Notes: generated by a model from the letters alone, not told the origin. 64,000 bases of DNA from Phycisphaerales bacterium (GCA_020847545.1 JADLBV010000022.1:22767-86766), one strand, 5' to 3'. Positions 51,698 through 61,934 are shown, counted from the stretch's first letter. Numbers and translations are program-made.

Positions 51698-53200
51698 TCA
51701 TTGCGCCAACTCTTTGAATTGGTAATAGGCTCGATGAAATGGGTCGCGAATCAGCGACAGAGGGACTTTTTTGCCATTGGCGCGCAGGGTATCGATGGTT
51801 TGCTGATCTTTGACCAGTTGGTCGTACAGTGGCCGCAATTCGGGATTTTCCACCAGTGTCCGGTCGATTTCCTGGTTGAGCCTGTTGGCCAGTTGTCTGA
51901 CGGCCTGTTCGGCGGTGATTCGGCCGGTGAGAAACTCCTGTGTGGCTTCATCAAGTTCCCGTCTGTAAACCTGCCGCAGTACGAATGGGCTGTAACTGTT
52001 GCCGATGGCGATGGACTCGGCGATTTTGGCGAAACCCTCGTGGACATCCCATTCGTTGGGGTGATCGGGCGGATGCAGGTAGGCTTCGGTGTGCGTATAC
52101 ACCGGGTTGGGCGGCAATGAATCGGCGTCCCGAACGATCTGCATGTTGTATTCTTCCGAGGCCAGATAGGAGAGAAAGTATGTCGCCAAATCGGGGTGAT
52201 GCGAGCCGATATAAACGGCCGCCGAACGGGTGACAAAATTCGCATTGGCGAATTCCTCATACGGCGGATCAGCAGTCGTCATATCCAGCAACGGCAGACC
52301 CTTTTTCCTGCGTTCCGCGTCAAATTGTCGCATTTGAATCAATAGATATCGGCCGGCCTGGATCATCGCAAATTCGCCAGAGTTGAATTTTTGCGGGCTG
52401 GTTCCGCCATAACCGCCCACCGCCGACATCGCCGCCAAATCCGCGCTGGAGGGGATGATGTGATCCACCTCCATCCAGGTCTTCCACCGCTTTAGAATTT
52501 GTGCAAAACGTGGATCATCCAGTGTGCAACGGGTCAGCGTCTCGTTGAAATCGCCCACTCCGCTGCTTCGTCTCCAAGTCATCAGGTCGACGCTATCGGC
52601 AAAAAAATATCTTCGGGAAGGCAACCCTTTGTTGGTTACCTTTACATATTCCCGGCCGCGTCGTTCAAATTCATCCATCGTCCATTGTTTGGGTGGAAGG
52701 GGCTGGTGGTGGTCGCGAAAGGTCTGGCGGTTGATCAGATACATGACCGAAGTGGCGTTGTCCGGAAAGGAGAATTGCCGCAACCGGCCATCATGCGTCA
52801 GGGCCATCAACTCCGGCTCGGCCGCCTTCCAGGTGTGGCTGGGATCAAACCCCATTCGTTTTGCCACATCGGTGATATCCCTCAGCAGGCCGATTTCGTA
52901 ATAATATTGCGTCTCGCCATTGGAATAGAGATCCCAGATGTCGCCGGCCACACCAGAGACGCCCTGAATGATCTTCTTGCTCTGGTCGTTGTTGGCGGTA
53001 TCCACCCGCAAATCGATGGTGGGATAACCGTGCTTCTTCATCCATTGCTTGAATATATTGATCTGGTCCTGACGGGCGGGGTTGGCGTCTGTCACCCAGT
53101 ACAAGACAGGCACGGAGCTGCGCGACTCCGGCAGCCACAGCGCCGTCAGGATGCTGGCGCCTGCCAGCACCGCCAGACAGGCGATAAACAGGTATTTCAT
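51698..53200 (-). CDS. Extracellular solute-binding protein (ABC sugar-binding type)
   Basis: A single hydrophobic segment (LFIACLAVLAGASILTALWL, about residues 4-23) acts as a signal or anchor. The mature part is the family 1 type of solute-binding protein: VLYWVTDANPARQDQINIFKQWMKKHGY, then VAGDIWDLYSNGETQYYYEIGLL and FNSGEFAMIQAGRYLLIQM. It would bind an oligosaccharide outside the cytoplasmic membrane. No ABC permease or ATPase genes are nearby, so the partner is elsewhere. It lies 38 bp after the large glycoside hydrolase gene in the same direction, which suggests a common substrate. Confidence 0.85.
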   Translation of the reverse strand: MKYLFIACLAVLAGASILTALWLPESRSSVPVLYWVTDANPARQDQINIFKQWMKKHGYPTIDLRVDTANNDQSKKIIQGVSGVAGDIWDLYSNGETQYYYEIGLLRDITDVAKRMGFDPSHTWKAAEPELMALTHDGRLRQFSFPDNATSVMYLINRQTFRDHHQPLPPKQWTMDEFERRGREYVKVTNKGLPSRRYFFADSVDLMTWRRSSGVGDFNETLTRCTLDDPRFAQILKRWKTWMEVDHIIPSSADLAAMSAVGGYGGTSPQKFNSGEFAMIQAGRYLLIQMRQFDAERRKKGLPLLDMTTADPPYEEFANANFVTRSAAVYIGSHHPDLATYFLSYLASEEYNMQIVRDADSLPPNPVYTHTEAYLHPPDHPNEWDVHEGFAKIAESIAIGNSYSPFVLRQVYRRELDEATQEFLTGRITAEQAVRQLANRLNQEIDRTLVENPELRPLYDQLVKDQQTIDTLRANGKKVPLSLIRDPFHRAYYQFKELAQ

Positions 53201-53238
53201 AGGACCATTACCGCCTCAAACATTGTCGTCATTTGTCG

Positions 53239-56226
53239 TCAGTTTGACAAAACACCCGTGATGGCAAGGACCACCGGAATGGCGGTTCCATCTCCGCTGT
53301 GAATGTCGATGGATTCAACGCGCGCGGACGCTCCTTTGGAGGAGGTCCAGTCATACTGAAAGACCGAGACGCGATCCGTCATTGGATTGGGGATTTCAAA
53401 CGCGATACGGGCGTGAAGCGGGTCTTTATGGCTCCACCAGTCGGCGATGTTGTCCCCTTCCCGCACGGGGATGGTCTCCTGTGAGCCGTCGGTGTAATGG
53501 ATCACATAGGTGAAGATGACCTGGTTCTGTGCGCCGTAGTTGGATTGGTAGCCGTTGGTAATCAGGTGAAAGAAACTGATTTTCGTCAGACGATGATGGA
53601 CCTTGATCCCCTCGACATGCATCGGGAAATAATCGCGAAGTTTGCTGCCCATCACGAGGCAGGATTTACCGTCGTTGGCATTGGGATCGATGATCCGAAA
53701 CGGCACGCCATGGGATTTGTAGTCGCCCGATGGAAGCAGGCTCAGATCGTTTGTCCCCTCATCCGTAAATCCGCCGATTTTGTCCGCGGCCACATTGTCG
53801 GCAAAACCACGATTGACGTAAGGTTTGAGATCGATGGGAACATATCCCACCCAATCGGAAGGATCGGCGGCTTTGAGGGTGCCGACAAGCGAGGCATCTT
53901 TCTGTTCGGGTTGCCGCAGGTCCACCCGCATGTTGCCCAGTTGGGCCAGTAGTTCCGCGCCGGGTGCGTTGCTGTTGAAGGTGAAAAAGACCGGTTCTGG
54001 GCCGATCGGACCATTGTGGTCAATGGAATTGGCGAACAGATCACAGGCCTTGAGATTGTTCAATGACTTTGGCCATTGGATTTGGGCGGTTTCATTCGGA
54101 TAGAACCGCTGAAGCCAACTCACGGCCACATGCTCACCCTTGTCGCCGGAAAAAAGATAGATCGGCAGGCGTTTGTGTGAACGATCCACGCCGATCGGTG
54201 TTTTGCCGGCCAGAAATCGATGCGCGCCACCCATGGCCACCGCCATGGGGATGGGAGCGCCGTTGTATTCCATCGGGACACAGGTGTAATCCGGGGAGGC
54301 ATTGAACAGGTGAAAGAAGAATTTGACGTTGCCGGCGTAATGCACCGTGAGAAGCCGCGACATCACGGCGGCCTGTTCGCGCGGGTCGGGAGATTGTTCC
54401 CCCTTGATATAGTGGATGTTTTTCAGGTAAGTCGGGAGTGTGAACATGGTGGCCGGTGGCGTCAGGGAGACCTCGTCGTTCCACAGTGGAAGCTCGCGGC
54501 CGCCATATTCCCGCATCAACTGGCGCAGATGGTCAAACCATGACTCAAATCGTTTTTCCGGGTTGCTGATCAACTGGTTTGAAAAGCAATATTGATGAAA
54601 GGAGAGGATGTCCATGTATTTCATCGCGCCCAGCGCGAAGACGCTGCGGAACCATTCATCCCCGATGCTGTCGCCCGGCCCGCAGACCCCGACGACCTGC
54701 AATGCCGGGTCGATCGACTTGATCGCCGTATAGGCTCGCTTGAGAATTTCAACATACACCTCCGGATGCTCCCGTATTTCGTAATACGGCTCATTGAGGA
54801 CTTCCCAATATCGAACATGCTGATGGGTCTGGCGCACCAGCGGCTCGACCTGGTTCTTGATCCACGCATCGAGATACGCGTCGTTGGCAGCCGGGTTTCC
54901 CCAGTCGGTCCGGGGTTGATACATGGCCGTCATCGTTGTCAGACTGCCAAGGGGGATAAATCCCCGTTTCTTTTCCCAATTGTCGGCATGGTCAAGATAA
55001 TTAACGTTGGGTTTGCCATCCTTAAATGAGAGCGCTTCGCGCATGTCCCCCATGCCGCACCATCGGCGGTTCCATGTCAGCCCGCTGATGGCCGCGATGT
55101 CGCCATAATTTTCCATGATGCCGGAGGCGCCCAGGATGTCGTCGGCCGCCGGCGTTCGGTTCAGGGGTGGTGGGAAGACCGAAAAGAGCGTTTCATCCTT
55201 CCATGTATCGCTCCCCGCCGTCAATTGGGTTTCCAATCTGTAGGAACCGTTGCGCTCCATCTTGAGATCGAACACGTGACGCCACTGCGTTGTGTCGCCG
55301 GGAACTTCAATGGTTCCGTTTTGTTCGCTTCCACCCGATTCGTTCACCAGCCGCCATTGAAGGGTTCCATTCTCCCTGTGGGTCTGACTGGTAAACTCAA
55401 CGGGAATCTGGATGGTTTGGCCTGTGGTGATGAAAAATGGAGGAGTTGACTGCAATTGCAGCCGGCCCGTGGATGGTGAAGCCGAAACCGCGGACCCATC
55501 CGAAGACGGGGCGGAGGCCTGTGGTTTGGTTTCTTGTTTATCCACCACACGGATGCGGATACGACCCTGCACATGGGTTGTCTGTTGCGTTGACCATGAG
55601 ACCAGAAACCGCAGCGAATGGGCGGCCGACCCCGTTGTGACGCCCCGATAATCCTGCAAAAAGCCGCCGTAACAGTCCTTCATCCCCTCCATGGAAATTT
55701 CAACCGCACGATCACCCTGAACGATTATTTTCTGCCCGTCGATGATGCGCAGAATGATGTTTTTATCACCCGGCTCCTTTGGCAATTCAATGGTCTGGTT
55801 GTTGGGATCCAGAACGGTAATCACACCCTCCGTGGTTGTCAGAAATTCAACGGGAATCCAAAATCCGATTTCTCCATATCCATTGAAGGGAATGGTTTGT
55901 TGCTCGTAATCCAGAGTGTAACCATCGCCACTGAGGGTGACGGTTTTTTTTCCGCTACCCTGTTCGGTTTTCCCTTCGTAGAGCAGTAGAGTCCGGTCCT
56001 CTTTCTTTTCCACGCTCGGCTTGCTATTCAGGAAGACGGAACGTTCGTTGCGAACGGCCTCTCCTGATGCCCACATGCCGTCATAGTTGCTGAAGACACG
56101 TTGCTCATCATGAAACAGCGCATCGGGATGCAGGACGTACTTTCCTTCCTGTTGAATGTCCTGGGCATGGATGGACGCACCGAGACACAACACCACGGCC
56201 AACATTCCGAGCGTACGCATTTTCAT
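53239..56226 (-). CDS. Large secreted clan-A-like glycoside hydrolase with C-terminal beta domains
   Basis: I start at ATG 56226 (MKMRTLGMLAVVLCLG); 56220 is possible. A signal peptide ends near ASIHAQD. Residues 60-330 form beta-sandwich-like regions; residues 360-680 a (beta/alpha)8 domain with the acid/base Glu in WEVLNEPYY (about residue 480) and a candidate nucleophile Glu in LPLWNDEVSL (about 580). The C-terminus (about 800-995) is a carbohydrate-binding-like region. The pattern resembles GH39, GH5 or related families, but I cannot name one. It is probably secreted and acts on plant or algal polymers. Confidence 0.75.
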   Translation of the reverse strand: MKMRTLGMLAVVLCLGASIHAQDIQQEGKYVLHPDALFHDEQRVFSNYDGMWASGEAVRNERSVFLNSKPSVEKKEDRTLLLYEGKTEQGSGKKTVTLSGDGYTLDYEQQTIPFNGYGEIGFWIPVEFLTTTEGVITVLDPNNQTIELPKEPGDKNIILRIIDGQKIIVQGDRAVEISMEGMKDCYGGFLQDYRGVTTGSAAHSLRFLVSWSTQQTTHVQGRIRIRVVDKQETKPQASAPSSDGSAVSASPSTGRLQLQSTPPFFITTGQTIQIPVEFTSQTHRENGTLQWRLVNESGGSEQNGTIEVPGDTTQWRHVFDLKMERNGSYRLETQLTAGSDTWKDETLFSVFPPPLNRTPAADDILGASGIMENYGDIAAISGLTWNRRWCGMGDMREALSFKDGKPNVNYLDHADNWEKKRGFIPLGSLTTMTAMYQPRTDWGNPAANDAYLDAWIKNQVEPLVRQTHQHVRYWEVLNEPYYEIREHPEVYVEILKRAYTAIKSIDPALQVVGVCGPGDSIGDEWFRSVFALGAMKYMDILSFHQYCFSNQLISNPEKRFESWFDHLRQLMREYGGRELPLWNDEVSLTPPATMFTLPTYLKNIHYIKGEQSPDPREQAAVMSRLLTVHYAGNVKFFFHLFNASPDYTCVPMEYNGAPIPMAVAMGGAHRFLAGKTPIGVDRSHKRLPIYLFSGDKGEHVAVSWLQRFYPNETAQIQWPKSLNNLKACDLFANSIDHNGPIGPEPVFFTFNSNAPGAELLAQLGNMRVDLRQPEQKDASLVGTLKAADPSDWVGYVPIDLKPYVNRGFADNVAADKIGGFTDEGTNDLSLLPSGDYKSHGVPFRIIDPNANDGKSCLVMGSKLRDYFPMHVEGIKVHHRLTKISFFHLITNGYQSNYGAQNQVIFTYVIHYTDGSQETIPVREGDNIADWWSHKDPLHARIAFEIPNPMTDRVSVFQYDWTSSKGASARVESIDIHSGDGTAIPVVLAITGVLSN

Positions 56227-56266
56227 GATCTGATTTCCAATCAATTGCATCTTCTGGTTGGTCACA

Positions 56267-57046
56267 TCACTTCAGCAGGAGCCATCGCGGGGTAAATTCT
56301 GAATTTCCGGAGTAGATGTCGGTTGGTCCGTATGGCCGCAGCACGGCATGACCATCGGCAAAGAGCCAATTCAACTGCTTTTTATGCACCGGCGCGGCAC
56401 GATTGGTGTCCCGACCATACCAATAGACGCCTCCCTCGGCCGAAGAGGTTGTCATCCACAATGAACCGCGACCCCATTCATTGGGCAGTGCATCACATAG
56501 CAGCGCGGTCTGGCTGGCGCGCCCGCCGTAGTCGCTGAATTTGCGCGGGTTATAGATGGCCGAGGCATAAAAACTCTCCCCGCCGCTGTTGTAGCTGCGC
56601 GTCCATCCACCGGTGGTGGTGGTGTAGGTTGTCTGGGTTCCATAGGAGAGTGGATTGGGCTCATTGACCGAAGGGCAGGCAAAGACGTTGTTCGGCATCA
56701 TGCGCGTGCCGATGGGTGTGCCAAAAAAGCTCTCATTTGAGACCCCGACATACCGAAGCAACAGATCCACCCATATCTGTAGATGTGGACCGGTGCCGCT
56801 CTGTGGATCGCCGACGACCACAACATTGGGCAGAAATCCGCGGTTGTCATGAGTATAGAGCATCAAAGCGATGCCGATTTGACGCATATTGGAGGCACAG
56901 GCAACCGCCCTGGCCTGTTCACGCGCCTTGTTGAGGGACGGCAGCAAAATGGCGACGAGAATGCTTATGATGCCGATGGTGACCAGCAATTCAACAAGCG
57001 TAAATGCCGTTTTTTCAGATAAGAAGGACTTTGTTTGGGCTTTCAT
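56267..57046 (-). CDS. Prepilin-type N-terminal methylation domain protein (H-X9-DG type)
   Basis: The start at 57046 ([26 protein letters not shown]) is supported by a GAGCG ribosome-binding site. The cleavage/methylation motif lies at [12 protein letters not shown], followed by a single hydrophobic helix with an [26 protein letters not shown] stretch, and the C-terminus has [11 protein letters not shown], the H-X9-DG pattern. These pseudopilin-like proteins are abundant in Planctomycetes, and their function is not established. It is directly upstream of the large glycoside hydrolase, so it may be envelope-associated with that system. Confidence 0.9.
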   Translation of the reverse strand: MKAQTKSFLSEKTAFTLVELLVTIGIISILVAILLPSLNKAREQARAVACASNMRQIGIALMLYTHDNRGFLPNVVVVGDPQSGTGPHLQIWVDLLLRYVGVSNESFFGTPIGTRMMPNNVFACPSVNEPNPLSYGTQTTYTTTTGGWTRSYNSGGESFYASAIYNPRKFSDYGGRASQTALLCDALPNEWGRGSLWMTTSSAEGGVYWYGRDTNRAAPVHKKQLNWLFADGHAVLRPYGPTDIYSGNSEFTPRWLLLK

Positions 57047-57136
57047 TGGATCGCTCTCCGAGTCTACTCCGACCATTCACCCAAAAACTGATCGGACACA
57101 TCATACATCGTGTGTTAAGCAACGAACTATCGTATC

Positions 57137-57153
57137 GCGTTAATATTTAACGC
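57137..57153. promoter_or_regulatory. Palindrome upstream of carbohydrate cluster
   Basis: GCGTTAA-TAT-TTAACGC has perfect 7-bp arms and lies 91 bp upstream of the prepilin-type gene that leads the minus-strand cluster. A TTTTGCGCATG motif follows at 57154-57164. Confidence 0.5.
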
Positions 57154-57179
57154 TTTTGCGCATGTTCGTCGCTTTGGCT

Positions 57180-58340
57180 TTACGGTTCCAGCATCACCAC
57201 CCGGCCTTCACGTCGACTGGTCAGTGCGGCCTGAGTAATCTGGGCCGCCCGCAGGCCGTCCTGTGCCGTCGCCAATCGACAGGGACGCCCATCCAGCAGA
57301 CATTGTGCAAAATGGTCCACCGCATGGAGCCAACCCTTGTCCATCATGTAGTTGATATGCGGGGCATGATGATCGAGTTCTTCCTGAAGCCTTTTGCGCT
57401 CCTGGGGATGTTCACCCGATGACCGCAGTGTCTCCAGCCGCTGTGTCTTTTCATAATAAACCCGGCGCAGTTGCCGCATCGCCTCGGCGCCGCATTTGGC
57501 AAACAATTCCACGTGGGTGATATCACGATCCGGATGCGGATGTCCGGCGAAGCGATAGACTTGCAGGCAATCATCCAGTCCGAAGGTCCGCAGTTCCACG
57601 CAGTCTTCAACTCGTAACGCGCCCAGATCGACGACCACCTCCAGCGTTTCCTTGGGCATGTCATAGGTGACATAACCGCTGGACATGATTGTCGCGACAG
57701 CGCCGTTGGCGAATTGAAGCAACAGAGAATCATCATCATCGCGGGATGCGGCGCAGAATATGCTCTTCACTTCCGAGCCGACGAGATACCTCAACAGATC
57801 AAAGACATGGCAGACTTCATGAACGATTCGCGTTCCCGGCGATGCGCCAAATGCCTTTCCCCAGATGTAATAGGCATCCGAGATGCGATAGTGGATATTT
57901 CTGGCCCCGCCATGGCCATCAATGATGCGCCTGGCCTCCTGATAGGCAGGCGCCATCCGGCGGTTGAACGCGACGGCGAGCTGCTTGCCGCTCTCCTTCT
58001 GTGCCGCGGTCAATCGCCGGCATTCATCCGCCGTCTCGGCAAGCGGTTTTTCCACATAGACATGCTTGCCGGCTCGCAGGGCCTCGATCGCCAACGGCAC
58101 ATGCGACTCGGCCCGCGTTGCGATCAGGACCGCCTGAATCTCCGGATCGGCCAGCAGGGTTTTGTGCTGTTGGGTACCATGCGGGATGTCATAGCGTTTT
58201 TGCGCATCCTGGACCAGGTCCGCGTTCAGGTCACAAACCGTTTTCAACGCGATGTGTGAAGCGCGGCTCAGGTTGGGCAGGTGTTGGCTGCGGCTGATGC
58301 CGCCGGCGCCGATCAGGCCAAATACAATGCGGTCGTTCAT
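57180..58340 (-). CDS. Gfo/Idh/MocA family oxidoreductase
   Basis: The 386-residue protein has the N-terminal GAGGISRSQHLPNL dinucleotide-binding motif, the EKP motif near residue 100 (YVEKPLAE) and a C-terminal half with RIVHEVCHVFDLLRYLVG. Such enzymes act on sugars or glycosides, often those that require oxidation before cleavage. The gene stands between the SUMF1-like gene and the prepilin-type gene. A TTGCGTAC motif lies 44-51 bp upstream of its start. Substrate unknown. Confidence 0.92.
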   Translation of the reverse strand: MNDRIVFGLIGAGGISRSQHLPNLSRASHIALKTVCDLNADLVQDAQKRYDIPHGTQQHKTLLADPEIQAVLIATRAESHVPLAIEALRAGKHVYVEKPLAETADECRRLTAAQKESGKQLAVAFNRRMAPAYQEARRIIDGHGGARNIHYRISDAYYIWGKAFGASPGTRIVHEVCHVFDLLRYLVGSEVKSIFCAASRDDDDSLLLQFANGAVATIMSSGYVTYDMPKETLEVVVDLGALRVEDCVELRTFGLDDCLQVYRFAGHPHPDRDITHVELFAKCGAEAMRQLRRVYYEKTQRLETLRSSGEHPQERKRLQEELDHHAPHINYMMDKGWLHAVDHFAQCLLDGRPCRLATAQDGLRAAQITQAALTSRREGRVVMLEP

Positions 58341-58417
58341 GGTGATCTATATCTCTGAAGGCCATCTATGGGAGATGATGGAGTTGCGTACGGTCTCAAC
58401 ATCGGCCCCGTAAACGA

Positions 58418-58450
58418 ACGGAGGAAGGGGATATTTTCCACTTCCTCCGT
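58418..58450. other. Hairpin between oxidoreductase and SUMF1-like gene
   Basis: ACGGAGGAAG/CTTCCTCCGT forms a perfect 10-bp stem with a 13-nt loop. It may end the SUMF1-like transcript, but no T-run follows in the minus direction (TTCGTTTACG). Confidence 0.45.
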
Positions 58451-58513
58451 GCATCATCACGCCGGGCGACTTTACGCCAAATGCGGCGGATCAAAAAACT
58501 GCGTGAATGAACC

Positions 58514-59464
58514 TTATGCGCTGCGCCGACGCCTCAGTAAAGCCAGGCCGCCAAGGGTCAGCAGCACAACGCCTGATGTCGGCTCGGGGACGGCGGCTAC
58601 GCGAAATCCTGCGCTGCTGTAACTGTCATTCAGCGAATTACTGTTGCGGGTATTGGCGTTAAGGTCACTTGAGCCGCTGGCCCACTGGCCGCCGCGCATT
58701 CCCCGCTTGCCGGCGGTCACCTCTGTTTCATTCCATTCCCATACGTTGCCGCTTTGATCGAACGTGCCGTAATAGCTGGTGGAACCGGTGTATGCGCCTA
58801 CATCCGTAGTGGTGTCGCCGGGATATTTCCACCCGTCTCCACTCTTGTAGTTGGCACTGTTGCTGCCTCCAGGTGGGTATCCATATGACGGGGCTGTGTC
58901 GTTTCGCGTGGCGTAATCGTAGTATCCGCCCGCACCGCTGTTGAGCGTCTGATCGTAATAAGCCGCCTTGTACCATTCATCCTCGGTCGGCAACACATAG
59001 CTTGCGTTGCCAGCGCGTGTGATGGTGGAATCGGACATATTATATGTGCCCGTCTCCGTACCGCCGGAACCCTGACCATTGCTCAACCAATTGACGAACC
59101 GGGCTGCATCTTTCCAACTGACAAAATTAACGGGCATATTGCCTCTGCCGGATTTGACGGCATAGGTGTAACTGCCCGACGAGCCGCTTTGTGTAATGCC
59201 TCCCGATCCATCGCTGTTCATTCTGGAATCATAAAGGCCGTAGGTATCCGTCGAGGCCACGGCATTGAGAAACTCCGTATACTGGCCATTGGTGACTTCG
59301 GTCTTGCTGATCGAATAGTCATGGGCCACGGAACCAAAGCCGGTGGTATCGGCCGCATTGCCCGAATCGCCCACTGCCGCCCAGTTAAACGTCACCGCCG
59401 CCGAAGCTGATGACATAAACAGGGCAACCGGCACCGCCGCACCAGCAATCACAAATCGCCACAT
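58514..59464 (-). CDS. Secreted SUMF1/FGE-like domain protein with PEP-CTERM tail
   Basis: The start at 59464 has an AGGAGAGG ribosome-binding site. A signal peptide leads a formylglycine-generating-enzyme-type domain (EVTNGQYTEFLNAVAS, PVNFVSWKDAARFVNWLS, LPTEDEWYKAAYYD, NVWEWNETEV, MRGGQWASGSSDLNANTRN). No cysteine is present in the mature protein, so the catalytic copper-binding Cys pair of true FGE is absent. The end VPEPTSGVVLLTLGGLALLRRRR is a PEP-CTERM signal. It is likely a structural or binding protein rather than a sulfatase activator. Confidence 0.85.
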   Translation of the reverse strand: MWRFVIAGAAVPVALFMSSASAAVTFNWAAVGDSGNAADTTGFGSVAHDYSISKTEVTNGQYTEFLNAVASTDTYGLYDSRMNSDGSGGITQSGSSGSYTYAVKSGRGNMPVNFVSWKDAARFVNWLSNGQGSGGTETGTYNMSDSTITRAGNASYVLPTEDEWYKAAYYDQTLNSGAGGYYDYATRNDTAPSYGYPPGGSNSANYKSGDGWKYPGDTTTDVGAYTGSTSYYGTFDQSGNVWEWNETEVTAGKRGMRGGQWASGSSDLNANTRNSNSLNDSYSSAGFRVAAVPEPTSGVVLLTLGGLALLRRRRSA

Positions 59465-59605
59465 GTTCCTCTCCTGTGAAAAATGGTGTATAATCTTCAC
59501 ATCTCCGATTGACTGAGAAGATTCACATCACACACTTAAACATGATCAAATAATACCCCCAACCGAAGCTCCGAGTGTACGGATTGGCGTCTTTATTTTA
59601 CGGTT

Positions 59606-60847
59606 ATGCGCATGAAAATACCCTCCTCCAAGCCTCGCAACCAAGCCCCCGCCGGCCTGGCAACCGCCCCATCCCCGGCGGCGCGTATTCTGATCGCCAT
59701 TGACGCCACGGCCGCGTATCAGCGGCAAATGCTGCGCGGGATCATCGCCTATGCGCGTGAACATCATCTGACCTGGGAATTTTTATTCAATCATCGCCCT
59801 GAAGCCCTGGACTTCAAAATCCGTCTCCACAGACAGATCGACGGCGTGCTGCTGCACGATGCCTTCTTGCCGACGATGTCGGCCGCATCGGCCCAACTGC
59901 TGATCAAAACATCCGCACCGGCCGTTTTGATCGAGCATCAGAGCGATTATTTTCCCATGGTCCTCTCCGACAGCGTCGCCATCGGTCGAATGGCTTTTGA
60001 ATATTTCAAGAACAAGGGGTTCCAGAACTACGCATACTTTGAGCGCACCGGATTTTGGGTGTTTGATGAGCGTCGGCAGGCATTTGAATCGGCGGTCTTA
60101 AGGGACAATCGACGACTGCTCCGGCCGCCGCCGCAATTGATGGATTTTTCCCGGCCGCCGGCCGCCATTGAGATGGAACTGGGACACTGGCTCGCCACGG
60201 CCCCCAAACCGCTGGGGCTGTTCGTCGGCGCGATCATACCCGCTCGTCAGGCCGCCTCGGCCTGTCGTCAAATGGGGATCATCGTGCCTGATGAGGTTGC
60301 GATTCTGGGGGTTGGACACGATGAAATTGACTGCGAGATGGTATTGCCCCCCTTGTCGGCCATTGATCAGGGGATGCAACGGGCCGGTTATGAAGCGGCC
60401 TCCCTGCTGCAAAGGCTCATGAAAGGGCAGACACCGCCACGATTGCCCATCCTCGTTCCACCGGTCGCGGTGGTGGAGCGTCAATCCACCGATGTTCTGG
60501 CCGTGGAGGATGCCGATGTCCGCAAGGCCGTGCGATGGATACGCGATCACGCCCTCGCGGGGGACGGTGTTCCTGAAATGTTGCGACAAATTCCGCTTGG
60601 GCGCAGGAGGCTGGAAATCGCGTTTCGCCGGCATCTGGGGCGAAGCATCCACGAGGAAATCCTCCGCGTCCGCGTTGAAAACGCAAAATATCTGCTGCGC
60701 AACAGCCAGATGTCCATGCCCCTGATCGCAGCCCACTGCGGTTTCAATTACGCCTCCCGGCTGATCGAAGCATTCAAGCGCAACACCGGCATGACCCCCG
60801 CGCGCTTTCGCATCCAATCGGGACATGGTGAAATGGCTAGGCCGTAA
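59606..60847 (+). CDS. XylR-type transcriptional regulator (LacI-fold sensor, AraC-type DNA-binding domain)
   Basis: Residues 25-290 form a periplasmic-binding-like sensor domain (ILIAIDATAAYQRQMLRGIIAYAREHH, then VPDEVAILGVGHDEIDCEMVLPPLSAIDQG), and the C-terminus (about 305-410) is an AraC helix-turn-helix pair ending with YASRLIEAFKRNTGMTPARFR. This order is that of XylR activators, which bind xylose or another sugar. It is divergent from the SUMF1-like gene. A TTATGCGCATG element spans its start, and similar TGCGCA/TGCGTA motifs lie before other cluster genes. The start may be 59606 or 59612. Confidence 0.9.
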   Translation: MRMKIPSSKPRNQAPAGLATAPSPAARILIAIDATAAYQRQMLRGIIAYAREHHLTWEFLFNHRPEALDFKIRLHRQIDGVLLHDAFLPTMSAASAQLLIKTSAPAVLIEHQSDYFPMVLSDSVAIGRMAFEYFKNKGFQNYAYFERTGFWVFDERRQAFESAVLRDNRRLLRPPPQLMDFSRPPAAIEMELGHWLATAPKPLGLFVGAIIPARQAASACRQMGIIVPDEVAILGVGHDEIDCEMVLPPLSAIDQGMQRAGYEAASLLQRLMKGQTPPRLPILVPPVAVVERQSTDVLAVEDADVRKAVRWIRDHALAGDGVPEMLRQIPLGRRRLEIAFRRHLGRSIHEEILRVRVENAKYLLRNSQMSMPLIAAHCGFNYASRLIEAFKRNTGMTPARFRIQSGHGEMARP

Positions 60848-60877
60848 AATGGTTCCCGATGTTGAACAACATTGAGC

Positions 60878-60883
60878 CTATAA
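60878..60883 (+). promoter_or_regulatory. Perfect -10 element before nitrilase-fold gene
   Basis: TATAAT lies 13 bases before the ATG, giving a predicted leader of about six bases. The -35 region is poor. Confidence 0.4.
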
Positions 60884-60896
60884 TTGAGGATGAACG

Positions 60897-61835
60897 ATGT
60901 CCCGACGAATCACCCTATCCACCTTCAGCAGCGTTCCACCGGCCGTCACGCCCGGAACATCGCCGGATCAGGCCTTGTTGCAGGTGATCGAACACTGGCG
61001 GATGAAGCTTGGCAAAGTGTTGCCGGATCGGCCGGATTTGATCCTGCTTCCCGAACTGGCCGACATGCCGGCCAATCATGGCGATGACGTTGAATCCTAT
61101 TTGATGGCGCGCGGCACGCGGGTTGGGGACTTTCTGGCCTCGGTGGCCCGCGACAACCACTGTTACATCGCCTATTCATCCCTGCGGACCGATGAAACCG
61201 GCCGGCGGCGAAATTCCATGGTGGTGCTGGACCGCAAGGGGCAGCCGGCCGGCATTTACGACAAACGCCACATCACAATCGATGAATTTGACACCCTTGG
61301 CGTGCATTACGGCGACGGCGAGGCGATCATCGACTGCGATTTTGGTCGGGTGGCGTGTGTGATCTGCTTTGATTTGAACTTCGACGATGCCCGCCAACGC
61401 ATCGCATCGGCGCATCCGGACCTGATTTTATTCTCTTCCATGTTTCACGGGGGGCTGATGCAGACGTATTGGGCCTATTCCTGCCGGGCTTATTTCGTCG
61501 CCGCGGTCCACGACAAGCCCAGCGACATTCTCCTGCCCACCGGCGAAAAGGTCGCCGGCACCACCAATTATTTCGATTACGCCACCGCCCGCATCAATCT
61601 CGATTGCGGGTTGTTCCACCTTGATTTCAACTGGCCAAAACTCGAAGCGGCCAAGGCAAAGTATGGATCCAAACTGTCGCTGCGCGATCCGGGAATGCTC
61701 GGTTCGGTCCTGCTGACATGCGAAGCCGATGAATTGACCCTCGAACAGATCACTCGGGAATTTGAACTCGAACCACTGGATGACTATTTCAAACGAACCT
61801 TGACCCACCGAAAATCACACCTGAATGACCGATGA
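60897..61835 (+). CDS. Nitrilase-superfamily carbon-nitrogen hydrolase
   Basis: The Glu-Lys-Cys triad is visible: Glu in LLPELADM (near residue 47), Lys in YDKRHIT (near 122) and Cys in CVICFDLNF (near 158). The 312-residue length suits the amidase/nitrilase family, which hydrolyses nitriles or amides. The C-terminal region ends with a charged tail. It follows the XylR-type gene by 50 bp, so it may be regulated with it, for example to release ammonia from an amide-bearing sugar. The substrate is unknown. Confidence 0.9.
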   Translation: MSRRITLSTFSSVPPAVTPGTSPDQALLQVIEHWRMKLGKVLPDRPDLILLPELADMPANHGDDVESYLMARGTRVGDFLASVARDNHCYIAYSSLRTDETGRRRNSMVVLDRKGQPAGIYDKRHITIDEFDTLGVHYGDGEAIIDCDFGRVACVICFDLNFDDARQRIASAHPDLILFSSMFHGGLMQTYWAYSCRAYFVAAVHDKPSDILLPTGEKVAGTTNYFDYATARINLDCGLFHLDFNWPKLEAAKAKYGSKLSLRDPGMLGSVLLTCEADELTLEQITREFELEPLDDYFKRTLTHRKSHLNDR

Positions 61836-61934
61836 GTAACAAGCTGATTTTGATTATTCATCTTGCCTCGCAATAGATGAACATCCACCCAACATCAAGC
61901 TTGTACGGTTCTGGCACGAAATGGAATAAGGATG

